Assembly (NCBI RefSeq): GCF_030151805.1
Contig: NZ_JASLCN010000385.1
Coordinates: 1-11,684, forward strand
DNA length: 11,684 bases
DNA from: Fluviicola sp.
GTDB lineage: Bacteria > Bacteroidota > Bacteroidia > Flavobacteriales_D > Crocinitomicaceae
Reading direction: 5' to 3'
The translations under genes were made by a program, and so were the position numbers. Below the pieces are notes generated by a model. The model did no database searches, was not told the DNA's origin, and saw nothing but the letters and a program-made list of their open reading frames with translations. Shown in pieces: positions 1-7,702 of this stretch; the stretch's first letter is position 1, and every line of letters starts with the position of its first letter.

Positions 1-1185
1 GCTGCGAACACTGTTGTAGCAGATTTCACACTACCATACCTGTGCTGCTCGGATTGCAGACCTGTAGGATTTATTATGCCGGAAATCATTGCCGATCTTC
101 GTTTATCCAGTGACCAGGTTTGTCTGAAATCACTGGGAAGTGCTACTGTTGACATGTATCGTTATCCTGCTGATGGAGTGGTAGAACTCTCTCCGACTGT
201 ACAGGGAATTACTGTAGTGGGAGATCAGCTGAAAATCGAGGCAACAAAATTCCCGGAAAGCGCTTACGGACAAGTACTTCATTTCACGTTAAACGGGCAT
301 CCGACCAATGCAGAACTTACGGTACACAAAGCCGTAGCTGCTACTCTTGTTGCTCCTGCAAACCCGATTACCAGTTTGACTGTTCCTTTTGACTGTAAGC
401 TTCCTACAAACGTCAGTCCAAGTGATTTCACCTATTTCTGGGACTTTGGCGACGGAACAACAGCAACAGACAAATCTCCGACGCATACTTATTCTTCATC
501 CACAAATACAGTGATTGTAAGGCTTACAGTGAATTCAGTTACAGACAATATGTGTCCGTTGACCACTGAAAAGGAATTGGAATTCGACGTGAACAACAAC
601 TGGCCTCCGGATCCGGTTACCTGCAAACTTGAATCTGAAGCATATTTCCTTACACAGAGAGCCCTGTTTGATCAAACCGTTGCAGAAATGGGACTAGATG
701 GCGGAGTTGCGAGTGCAGCAGCACCTTCAGAGCTCCAGCAAATCATTACTGATTTCGGAAGTCTATACGACAATTTATTTGCCGATATGCCCGGATACCA
801 AAATGGGAACTACAATAAAACAGTTGGTCCGACAGTAAGGAATCTTGCTTCACGCTTGTTTGATCAGGTTGTCATTGCAAATGATACGGGAGTAAATAAA
901 AAACAGTTAGTAGATCTTTATCACAACCTGATGCGATCCGGAGTTTCCGTTGTTCGTTGCCAGGAGGAAGCAATTTTTAACCAGTTTGCTATTATGGAAA
1001 TGATCGCAGCATTCAAAAATGCATTGGATCCGGGTATCACTCCGTCCTTTCCTTCAATGGGTATTCTATCCGGTAAACCGATAAATGTTACGTTCCTGGA
1101 TGAAGTATTGACTCAACGCCAGGAGGGTTCCGCTTCGTGGAATGCGATCAGTGCTCTTCGAACAAATGTGATCTGGAAACCATAA
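1..1185 (+). CDS. eCIS-associated PKD-domain protein, 5'-truncated by the window edge
   Basis: The frame is open from base 1, so the first in-frame ATG at 76 is probably internal and the real start lies upstream. 394 residues plus the stop are visible. Near the left edge is a Cys cluster, LPYLCCSDC (bases 31-57, CCxxC spacing), followed by beta-rich sequence. A PKD (polycystic kidney disease, immunoglobulin-like) domain spans about bases 340-540, with its hallmark WDFGDG at 439-456. After it comes a mostly helical region to the end, with no membrane segment or catalytic motif I recognise. PKD domains usually mediate protein or carbohydrate contacts outside the cell. The position just before a CIS tape-measure gene suggests a structural or surface-binding component of the injection particle, such as a baseplate or fibre accessory; that role is inferred. 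The stop at 1183-1185 is 16 bases before the next ATG, consistent with an operon. Confidence 0.8.
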   Translation, partial: AANTVVADFTLPYLCCSDCRPVGFIMPEIIADLRLSSDQVCLKSLGSATVDMYRYPADGVVELSPTVQGITVVGDQLKIEATKFPESAYGQVLHFTLNGHPTNAELTVHKAVAATLVAPANPITSLTVPFDCKLPTNVSPSDFTYFWDFGDGTTATDKSPTHTYSSSTNTVIVRLTVNSVTDNMCPLTTEKELEFDVNNNWPPDPVTCKLESEAYFLTQRALFDQTVAEMGLDGGVASAAAPSELQQIITDFGSLYDNLFADMPGYQNGNYNKTVGPTVRNLASRLFDQVVIANDTGVNKKQLVDLYHNLMRSGVSVVRCQEEAIFNQFAIMEMIAAFKNALDPGITPSFPSMGILSGKPINVTFLDEVLTQRQEGSASWNAISALRTNVIWKP

Positions 1186-1201
1186 GTTGAATGATTTGAA
1201 A

Positions 1202-2677
1202 ATGAAGACAGAATCTTCACATATTGTCCATAAACTGATTGTGGAAGTTGAAACCAACTCCAAAGAAAAAGGTTATGCATTGAAGGATGACGCTGCCGGG
1301 TTTGTATCCGGCAGCCTCTCTCCGGCATTGGAAGAATTGTTTGAAGAGCTGGAAAAAAAACTCAACGGAAGGGTACTTACACTTGACCATCTTTCAATAA
1401 CCATTTCTGCCAAAACAACTGATTTGACGCATGGCGATCTTGAACGGATGATAAGCGCTGCAATTCGGGAAGAAATCAAAACCAGTATTCCTGTTATTCC
1501 AGAATCTGCATTTGCCCATGTTCCTGAAACCACAAACGGACAGACACCACTTTCCACACAAGATACGGAGTCTCCGAAGCACTTGGTTTCAGCTGCAAGA
1601 AGGCAATTGCAGTCTGTTTTTCATTTCCTGAAAACCGGTACAAAACCCTGGTGGATTCCGAATAATGCAGCACTGAGCAAATTGATGGAAACCTCCAATC
1701 TGCTGGAACTTGCTTCCACTGACACGGAAACACTCATACAGGAATTGCAATCCGGTGTTCAGGGAACTTTTGTGAAACGCATGTTGTTTCAGCTTCCGGA
1801 ATCAGTATTGATCGAATGGTTTGCAAGAGCATTTCATTTTCCGGCAGAACCTCCCCGCCAACAAAAGAAAACAGCTTCCTTCGAATCCCTGGAAACCAAA
1901 GAAAAATGGTGGAAAATGCTGTTAAAGGCCTTCGGGGAATCCCGTCAAAGAGGCATTGTTTCAGAAGCGGTAACGGAACAGTTGATTGTATTATTGACCC
2001 GAAAGGAGATTAAAGAACTCCAGGCTGCTATTCAATGCGTGAGTACCATCACCGGACAAGAAATTTCACCTGATCGGGAAAAAAAGCTGAAATCTATTTT
2101 GGAAAACAGTGCCGGAAAAAAAGCCATTGAAGTTGAAGAGAAAGCCGAACCTGTTAAGAAAGCGAATCCTAAAGAAGTTGTTGATTTATACGAGCCTGTT
2201 GAACACGCCGGACTGATCTTACTCCATCCTTTTCTCAAACCATTTCTCACGGAGATCGGCCTATTGAAGGACGATCAGCTCTCTGATCCGGAATTGGTTG
2301 TGCATGTCCTGCATTTTCTGGCAACAGGTCATGAAAGTGCCTGGGAATTTGAGCTTCAGTTTGAGAAATTCCTCTGTGGAATACCACCTGATGAACCCAT
2401 TCAGCAAGAACGATTTATCTCAGAAGCAATCAAAGAAGAGGCCGGAAAATTAATTGCCGCCGTATTGGAACACTGGACCGCATTGAAAAGTGATTCACCC
2501 GATTTGCTTCGCTATGAATTTTTACAACGCGAAGCCAAAATCATTATAGAAGAATACCAAAGCACACGCCTGGTATTCGAACGAAAAGCACAAGATATTC
2601 TACTCGAAAAACTTCCGTGGAATCTCGGAATTGTCAAAATAGACTGGCGGGAAGACCTGCTATTTGTAGAATGGTAA
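1202..2677 (+). CDS. contractile injection system tape measure family protein (CIS_TMP-like)
   Basis: 491 residues from ATG 1202. Several segments match my memory of the CIS tape measure protein family. The N-terminus is HKLIVEVETNSKEKGYALKD. A PWW segment follows (FLKTGTKPWWIP, about residues 142-153). Next come HAGLILLHPFL (about 335-345), HFLATGHES and FLCGIPPDEP (about 390-399). The C-terminus is LPWNLGIVKIDW (about 471-482) and ends in LFVEW. The middle (about 215-325) is charged and helical, with a K/E-rich linker. In contractile systems the tape measure sets the length of the inner tube; this family's role rests mainly on synteny. A TTG in frame at 1187 would add five residues; ATG 1202 is preferred because it is preceded by A-rich sequence and the family-like part starts just after it. 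At 491 residues it is short, which would fit a short tube or a capping role. The next gene starts 12 bases after the stop. Confidence 0.88.
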   Translation: MKTESSHIVHKLIVEVETNSKEKGYALKDDAAGFVSGSLSPALEELFEELEKKLNGRVLTLDHLSITISAKTTDLTHGDLERMISAAIREEIKTSIPVIPESAFAHVPETTNGQTPLSTQDTESPKHLVSAARRQLQSVFHFLKTGTKPWWIPNNAALSKLMETSNLLELASTDTETLIQELQSGVQGTFVKRMLFQLPESVLIEWFARAFHFPAEPPRQQKKTASFESLETKEKWWKMLLKAFGESRQRGIVSEAVTEQLIVLLTRKEIKELQAAIQCVSTITGQEISPDREKKLKSILENSAGKKAIEVEEKAEPVKKANPKEVVDLYEPVEHAGLILLHPFLKPFLTEIGLLKDDQLSDPELVVHVLHFLATGHESAWEFELQFEKFLCGIPPDEPIQQERFISEAIKEEAGKLIAAVLEHWTALKSDSPDLLRYEFLQREAKIIIEEYQSTRLVFERKAQDILLEKLPWNLGIVKIDWREDLLFVEW

Positions 2678-2689
2678 TAATACATAACA

Positions 2690-5600
2690 ATGAAGACAAA
2701 AGTTAATACTCCTGATACTAAATCCGGTGCTCCATTCCGGAGCCGGGGCCGCGATCCCTTTGCGGTACAGGCGAAGCTGTTTGTCAATCAACCTGGCGAC
2801 CAGCACGAAACCGAAGCCGATCAAGCGGCTGATCGTGTCGTGAATAGCTCCTCCTCACCTACCGGAACCCTTGCTGCTGAAAACACAGCACCTGTTCAAC
2901 AGAAACCAATTGCTCAAACTGTAACTCCAACCATTCAACGGAAAGAAAATCCGGATCAAATGGGGCAACTTGATATAGATGGCACCGAAGATAAAATGGG
3001 AGCTATCGAATACAAAGGACCTGCGATTCAGCGGAAAGAAGATGAGTCGGCTCAGTTAAAAGAAGATGAAAATGCCCAGCTCAAGGAAGAGGACGCTTCC
3101 ATGCAGCTAAAAGATGACGAATTCGTAAGCAAATTGGGAGATCCACCTGGAACTCCTGCACCGGAACAAGTTGCAAAAGACCAAAATACGTTACCGGAAA
3201 AACTCAACGAAAGCAAAGGACAAGGCATTCCTTTACCTCCTGAAACAAAAACTGAAATGGAAACCGGTTTCGGGGCTGATTTCGGGAATGTGAAAGTGCA
3301 TACCGGCACAAATGCAGTCGATATGAACAAATCACTCGGCGCGAAAGCATTTACCAATAAAGAAAATATTTACTTCAATCAGGGGAAATTTGATCCCGCT
3401 TCCAAAAACGGTAAGCATTTGTTGGCGCACGAACTCACGCATACCATTCAGCAAGGAGCATCATTACCTGTTAACGGTAAAAATCCGGATGAAGAGGATA
3501 AAAAGCCTGATGTTACAGAAATCCGGAAAGATGTAAAAAAAGAAAAACAGCAAAAGGGAACTTCCGAAAAACCTGTCAAAGCATTGGCGGAAGCAAAAAA
3601 AATGCCGCAAGATCAACTTTCCAGGGGGAAAGAATTGGCTAAACAATTGGTTGAAACAACAAAACAGGGACAGAAAGAAACTCCGCAACAAAATAATCAG
3701 ACAAAAGAGAATAAAAAGCCGGAAAACGATAAACAAGCACTGAATCAACCCATCGAAAAACCAGTTGAAGAAGAAGTAATAAACAAGCAGCAGGATCAGA
3801 AAAAAACGGAGGAAAAACTTCCGGAACCGATCCTGAAATCTGATATTGAGCCGGTTGAAAAAAAGACCGGAGAAGAATCTACTGATTTAAAAACAGAAGG
3901 AGATAAAACCGAAACCAAAAAAGGCGGAGTCGCTGAAGGAGGAAAAGGAAAACCGAAAGACCTGAAAGGTGCCGGGAATAAAGCAACCGGTAAAGAAAAG
4001 GAAAAAGACAAAAAAGACGACGACGAAGGAGATAAAACAGGAGGAGAAGATGCCGGGAAAACAGAAGTAGCAAGAGATTTCGACAATCCACCTGTAGTTG
4101 TAAAAGCACCTACTGAACCCGCTGTCGATAAAGCAGGAGAACCGATTGAACCGGATGAGGAAGCAAATATCAATGTTGAAGGACTGAACATAACTGCTCA
4201 GCAATTCCGTGACCAGGGGAAGGAAGCTTATGATCGCGCAAACACTCAGGCAACATTGCGCGTGGGTTTCCAATCGAAGTTGAACGAAATCAGTAAAACC
4301 GTTGCTCAATCGGATAAAACCCTTCAAAAATTAGAGAAAAACACAAAATACCGCGAGTCAAAGTTACCGTTGGCAGACAAACCGATGGCTACCTCCAAAC
4401 AACGCCAACAAAAAGTTCAGAAAGAAGTGGGATTATACACTTCCACATACAATGAAAACAAAGGCGATGTAATGGATCTTGTGAAAGAAAGTAACTCTTT
4501 ACTGGGTGGATCCAAGGAAAACGAAGATCCGGAAGAAGCAGATTCGGGAGAATTAACGAGCAACTTCGAGGAGTTAAGCTCAGGATCCGGAACCATTTCC
4601 GAGGGATTCAACGGTACAGGTGACAAAGCCAAGCAATTAACCAAAGATTCTACTAAAGCCGAAGTTCAGAATACGGTCAGTGATAAAAATCTTGCCGAAG
4701 CCAAACGAAAAGTAAAGGAATCGAGAAATAAGATTGATTCTGAAAAAGCGCGCAACCAGCAGGCCTGGAATAAAATCCGGAGCACGCAGCACCTGATGGA
4801 TAAAAGCAAAAAACAGGAAGATAAGTTGCGTAATGACGGTACCAGTCTCATGACCACTTCATTCGATATCGAAGAGGAAACACGCACAACGCAAGGTACT
4901 TATTACACAGATATGAGTACGGTTCCCGGTTGGCAGGAACTGATGGCGAAGGAAGAAGAAGTTGCCTTTGAAGAAATGAAAAACGGTCATGGCGGTGATG
5001 CCCTGATCTTCCGATTCATGAGCATTAACAGTGATGAAGAACGAATTGCTTTTGTACGCAGCCTGAACGAAAATCAGCGTGCACAATTGGGTTCTCAGCT
5101 GGAAGGATTCAATAATAACTACGAAGCGTGGGCGGAATCCAAGAAAGTTCAGTTCATTACCAATGCCGAAAACAAACGCAACGCAGATTTTGTCAAATTC
5201 AATAACAAACGAAACAAAGGATTAAAATCTCCGCTCGACCGTGTTACGAAAAACCTTGAAAAGGTCAACAAAGTAGGGCTTTTCTGGTCACCGATCAGCG
5301 ACACCTTAACAGGTATGCTCGACTCCCTGAAAAACATTACCTGGGCCGATGTCGGGAATTTCGTGAAAGGCATCGGGAACTTTGCTGTTTCCATGCTCGA
5401 CCCAACTGAATGGTACGGCACCATTTCCAATAACGTCATGGGAATCTGGAAGAACCTGAGCGATTGGGGAACCTTTGAAAAAGATCCCGTGGGAACAGTT
5501 CTCACCAAAGGAGCAAATCTGGCTGTGAGCCTGTTGAACATCTGCGGTGTTATTTCCGTTATTCTTGGAGTACTGACCATAGCAGCCGGTGTAGCAGCCT

Positions 5601-6970
5601 TCTTTACTGCCGGAGCAACTCTTGGCTTAGCAATCTGGCTTGCCGATGCTACTATCACCATGGGAACAATTACATTCTGGATCGGTGTAGCCGCTGCTGT
5701 ATTAGGCCTTTTGTCAGGAATCAAGAACATTTATGACCTCCATACCGCAAAAACGGCCGAAACCATGTTCCAGGAAACCGCCGCATTGAAGAAAGATGCT
5801 GCCAATACCTCAACCGGTATTCTCGGGATGATTGGTGGCAAGGGACAGGTCAAAGGCGGACAGGTGTTCAAAGACACTGTGACAAAATTCCCGAAAACAT
5901 GGGCGAAACGTGGCTTTCTTTCACTGAAAAACGGTTTAACGAGCAAGTTCCTGAAGACGGTTCAGTTTACGAAATCGGTCTTTAAAAAGGAAACGTGGAC
6001 AAAACTCTACCAAACCTTCAAGCTGGCAATCGTTACCAAAACAGATGATCTGTTCGGCTCGCTCACAGGCAGGAAAAAAACATTCAACGGACCTGACAAA
6101 ACCCCTGACGCACCAAATAAAACTCCAGGAAAAACACATGGAGACAATAAAACACCGAATAAGACTCCGGGAGATAAAACACCGGATATTGACGAAGGTG
6201 AATTGGGTAAACTCAGCAAATACGAAGACGATGTGGACGACGCGACTAAAAAGAAAATGCGCGACAAAGCCGACAACGAAGTCGAAAAAGGACCGAATCA
6301 TAATAGTAAAACCAAGGCATTGGTAATGGCTCGGATTATCGCTAAAACAAATGATCAGATTGATACGCCGATTCCTGTCTTGATGGGAGAATTAGCTCCT
6401 TTAAAAGCGATGAAAGGTGTAGACGGATTTGGAAGCAGGGAAAAAGGTAATGGTGTTTTCAGGATCATTATGTTTGGTTGTGAGCATGAAGTAGAAGACC
6501 CATATGAATTGGGTGGAGAGAAAAAAAATGAAAACCAGTCTGAGAAAAAAGACAACCTCCAAAATGACGAAAACAAAAATAATGAAGGTGAAAGTCAATT
6601 AAACAAAGAGCAATCAACGGGTGGAAAACAAAGCAATCTAGAAATCAATGGAGGTCCCGTAACTGCAAAGGCAGGTAAAAAATTCAAGGATCATTTTATT
6701 GATAAAAAAGAATACTTAGAAGAAATACTTGGCACAAAATATCCAAAATTGAAAACACATACTGATGAGTTTTTAAAAGACATCAGCAGGTTAATAAATG
6801 AAGATATATTTACATTTGTTGGTGACGCCACTTTGAAATTAGGACAACCTATTGTTAAAATATATAAAGGTAAAGGTTTTACTCTCGTTATGAAACCAGA
6901 CGGGGAATGGGTTACATTATTAGAACAAGGGAAAGGAATGGATCTAGCAATAAAATACATAACACCATGA
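2690..6970 (+). CDS. DUF4157 (eCIS core) effector with pore-like region and C-terminal toxin-like tip
   Basis: A 1426-residue modular protein. Residues 14-125 are a disordered leader with repeated Q-x-K-E/D elements (IQRKE, AQLKED, MQLKDD). Residues 176-257 form a DUF4157 domain with an intact zinc-protease-type motif HELTH at 247-251. Residues 258-490 are K/E/Q/P-rich low complexity, and about 495-880 are helical and coiled-coil-like. Residues 944-1010 hold about three consecutive hydrophobic segments, suggesting membrane insertion. A linker with five KTP units (about 1134-1167) leads to a small globular-looking domain (about 1172-1275) that I do not recognise. A second N/E/K/Q-rich linker (about 1275-1324) precedes the terminal domain (about 1325-1426), which has KKFKDHF (H1335), H1357 and a strand-rich end, YKGKGFTLVMKPDGEWVTLL. 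That spacing resembles small nuclease toxins of the barnase/EndoU/colicin/RelE (BECR) type; this is a weak pattern call. DUF4157 proteins are known companions of eCIS loci and often carry toxins. The gene follows the tape-measure gene by 12 bases and overlaps its putative immunity gene. Toxic activity is inferred. Confidence 0.92.
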   Translation: MKTKVNTPDTKSGAPFRSRGRDPFAVQAKLFVNQPGDQHETEADQAADRVVNSSSSPTGTLAAENTAPVQQKPIAQTVTPTIQRKENPDQMGQLDIDGTEDKMGAIEYKGPAIQRKEDESAQLKEDENAQLKEEDASMQLKDDEFVSKLGDPPGTPAPEQVAKDQNTLPEKLNESKGQGIPLPPETKTEMETGFGADFGNVKVHTGTNAVDMNKSLGAKAFTNKENIYFNQGKFDPASKNGKHLLAHELTHTIQQGASLPVNGKNPDEEDKKPDVTEIRKDVKKEKQQKGTSEKPVKALAEAKKMPQDQLSRGKELAKQLVETTKQGQKETPQQNNQTKENKKPENDKQALNQPIEKPVEEEVINKQQDQKKTEEKLPEPILKSDIEPVEKKTGEESTDLKTEGDKTETKKGGVAEGGKGKPKDLKGAGNKATGKEKEKDKKDDDEGDKTGGEDAGKTEVARDFDNPPVVVKAPTEPAVDKAGEPIEPDEEANINVEGLNITAQQFRDQGKEAYDRANTQATLRVGFQSKLNEISKTVAQSDKTLQKLEKNTKYRESKLPLADKPMATSKQRQQKVQKEVGLYTSTYNENKGDVMDLVKESNSLLGGSKENEDPEEADSGELTSNFEELSSGSGTISEGFNGTGDKAKQLTKDSTKAEVQNTVSDKNLAEAKRKVKESRNKIDSEKARNQQAWNKIRSTQHLMDKSKKQEDKLRNDGTSLMTTSFDIEEETRTTQGTYYTDMSTVPGWQELMAKEEEVAFEEMKNGHGGDALIFRFMSINSDEERIAFVRSLNENQRAQLGSQLEGFNNNYEAWAESKKVQFITNAENKRNADFVKFNNKRNKGLKSPLDRVTKNLEKVNKVGLFWSPISDTLTGMLDSLKNITWADVGNFVKGIGNFAVSMLDPTEWYGTISNNVMGIWKNLSDWGTFEKDPVGTVLTKGANLAVSLLNICGVISVILGVLTIAAGVAAFFTAGATLGLAIWLADATITMGTITFWIGVAAAVLGLLSGIKNIYDLHTAKTAETMFQETAALKKDAANTSTGILGMIGGKGQVKGGQVFKDTVTKFPKTWAKRGFLSLKNGLTSKFLKTVQFTKSVFKKETWTKLYQTFKLAIVTKTDDLFGSLTGRKKTFNGPDKTPDAPNKTPGKTHGDNKTPNKTPGDKTPDIDEGELGKLSKYEDDVDDATKKKMRDKADNEVEKGPNHNSKTKALVMARIIAKTNDQIDTPIPVLMGELAPLKAMKGVDGFGSREKGNGVFRIIMFGCEHEVEDPYELGGEKKNENQSEKKDNLQNDENKNNEGESQLNKEQSTGGKQSNLEINGGPVTAKAGKKFKDHFIDKKEYLEEILGTKYPKLKTHTDEFLKDISRLINEDIFTFVGDATLKLGQPIVKIYKGKGFTLVMKPDGEWVTLLEQGKGMDLAIKYITP
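2730..3067 (+). repeat. effector leader, copy A (paired with 8954-9288)
   Basis: This stretch encodes the N-terminal leader of the first DUF4157 protein and recurs in the second. The first 28 bases (2730-2757) are identical to 8954-8981, and 2933-2958 are identical to 9154-9179. Elsewhere many differences are synonymous; within the segment AVQAKLFVNQPGDQHE all residues match although seven codons differ at the third base. Protein-level conservation implies a function for the leader itself. Loading or docking on the injection particle is a reasonable guess. Confidence 0.85.
3215..3460 (+). repeat. DUF4157 domain coding segment, copy A (paired with 9514-9759)
   Basis: 246 bases encoding 82 residues that align without gaps to 9514-9759; 67 of 82 residues are identical by hand alignment. 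Conserved blocks include KTEMETGFGADF, NVKVHTGT, AKAFTNK, IYFNQGKFDPAS and LLAHELTHTIQQGA. The HELTH motif (bases 3428-3442) supplies two His and one Glu as in zincin metalloproteases. Whether this domain is a working protease is not settled by the sequence. Confidence 0.9.
6092..6187 (+). repeat. KTP-repeat linker inside the first DUF4157 protein
   Basis: Five KTP triplets occur within about 32 residues (codons at 6098, 6119, 6149, 6161 and 6176), mixed with G, D and N. The segment looks like a flexible, Pro/Lys-rich hinge separating the hydrophobic body from the C-terminal domains. Such linkers often mark the junction where polymorphic toxins exchange their tips. Confidence 0.7.
6967..6970 (+). 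promoter_or_regulatory. ATGA stop-start overlap coupling effector and putative immunity gene
   Basis: The effector stop TGA (6968-6970) overlaps the downstream start ATG (6967-6969). This four-base overlap normally causes translational coupling, so that the downstream protein is made whenever the upstream one is. It decides the start of the 167-residue gene, although the same frame is open upstream to an ATG at 6907. Confidence 0.8.
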
Positions 6971-7470
6971 TAAACAATTTATTAAAATTAAAAGACAAAG
7001 ACATTTCTGATATCATTAAGATTGGATTTGTAGATATCGAAGATGGATTTGCTCATATGAGTTTTGCCGATAAATATCTTTTCATTCAATTTGATACGTT
7101 TTTTTTGAAACTGACTTCTGTTGAACAATATTCGCAACTTCAAATCGAGATAACTTCAAAAATAAGTTTCGATACTGAATTAGATGAAGATCTAATTCCA
7201 GCACAAGCCTCAATAGCAACAATTGTTTTGACTGACGATATGGCCGATAATAGAATCAATTCACTTGAAATATATAATTGTATCGATCGGCAGGATCAAG
7301 ATATCTTATGCGAAGCCTTGTCAATATATTTAACATGTGGTCAGGAATTATTCATCGATCCAACCTATTATTTCGGTCTTAATATTGGTGGGAAAGAGCA
7401 AAAAGAAAAGTGGCTTATTAATTTATCGGTTGATTCGACTAAAGTTACTTCGGAAAGAATTGATTTATAA
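6967..7470 (+). CDS. putative immunity protein for the upstream effector tip
   Basis: A 167-residue acidic, apparently cytosolic protein with no signal peptide or membrane segment, beginning MINNLLKLKDKDISDIIKIG. It alternates predicted strands and helices (for example GFAHMSFADKYLFIQFDTFF, then an acidic stretch ELDEDL). I do not recognise a named family. The immunity call rests on context: it directly follows a multidomain protein with a small C-terminal toxin-like domain, shares an ATGA overlap with it, is of typical immunity size, is acidic where the tip is Lys-rich, and shares the AT-rich composition of the tip. If correct, it would bind and block the tip in the producing cell. Alternatives are an effector chaperone or loading adaptor. 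The ATG at 6907 in the same frame would add 20 residues inside the toxin gene and is less likely. Confidence 0.7.
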   Translation: MINNLLKLKDKDISDIIKIGFVDIEDGFAHMSFADKYLFIQFDTFFLKLTSVEQYSQLQIEITSKISFDTELDEDLIPAQASIATIVLTDDMADNRINSLEIYNCIDRQDQDILCEALSIYLTCGQELFIDPTYYFGLNIGGKEQKEKWLINLSVDSTKVTSERIDL

Positions 7471-7612
7471 TATCTCCTGACAAGTATCAACATAGATATC
7501 ACATCCAACGGGTAGTTTTAGCTATGAGATCAATGATATTTGGTCACTATATCCCTCTGAAACAAGAATTTCTGATTCAATCGAAAAAGCTATTTCGGAA
7601 TTATCATTATAA
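7471..7612 (+). pseudogene. decayed 3' fragment of a small gene, possibly a second immunity gene
   Basis: Two adjoining frames read like pieces of one protein. Directly after the stop at 7468-7470 the same frame continues as YLLTSINIDITSNG up to a TAG at 7513. From about 7514 the +1 frame reads SFSYEINDIWSLYPSETR and continues to a TAA at 7610-7612, ending KAISELSL. Joined, they resemble the C-terminus of a small acidic immunity-type protein, and INIDITSNG loosely echoes INLSVDSTK near the end of the preceding protein. There is no usable start codon. The interpretation as a frameshifted remnant left by cassette exchange is an inference; the stretch could also be plain AT-rich intergenic DNA. 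Confidence 0.35.
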
Positions 7613-7702
7613 AATTTGAGTTTCTTAAAAACAAGATTAGCCGAATTATGAAAAAGACTAAAATATAAATTAATAGATCTACGATACCTTAAACTTACTC
7701 CT

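Noticed and set aside
1187..1201. TTG 1187 as start of the tape-measure gene
   Set aside because: A nearby in-frame ATG at 1202 has better upstream context and keeps all family-like sequence.
3464..4327. Several overlapping minus-strand open frames of 76-146 codons
   Set aside because: They lie opposite the K/E/Q-rich stretch of the first effector; their Phe/Ser/Leu-rich translations are the expected complement of AAA/GAA-rich codons.
6907..6969. Upstream ATG at 6907 as start of the immunity gene
   Set aside because: It would put 20 residues inside the toxin coding sequence; the ATGA overlap at 6967 is the standard coupling arrangement.
7524..7619. A 31-codon ATG-started + strand frame
   Set aside because: Very short, overlaps the better-looking remnant frame, and its translation has no recognisable feature.
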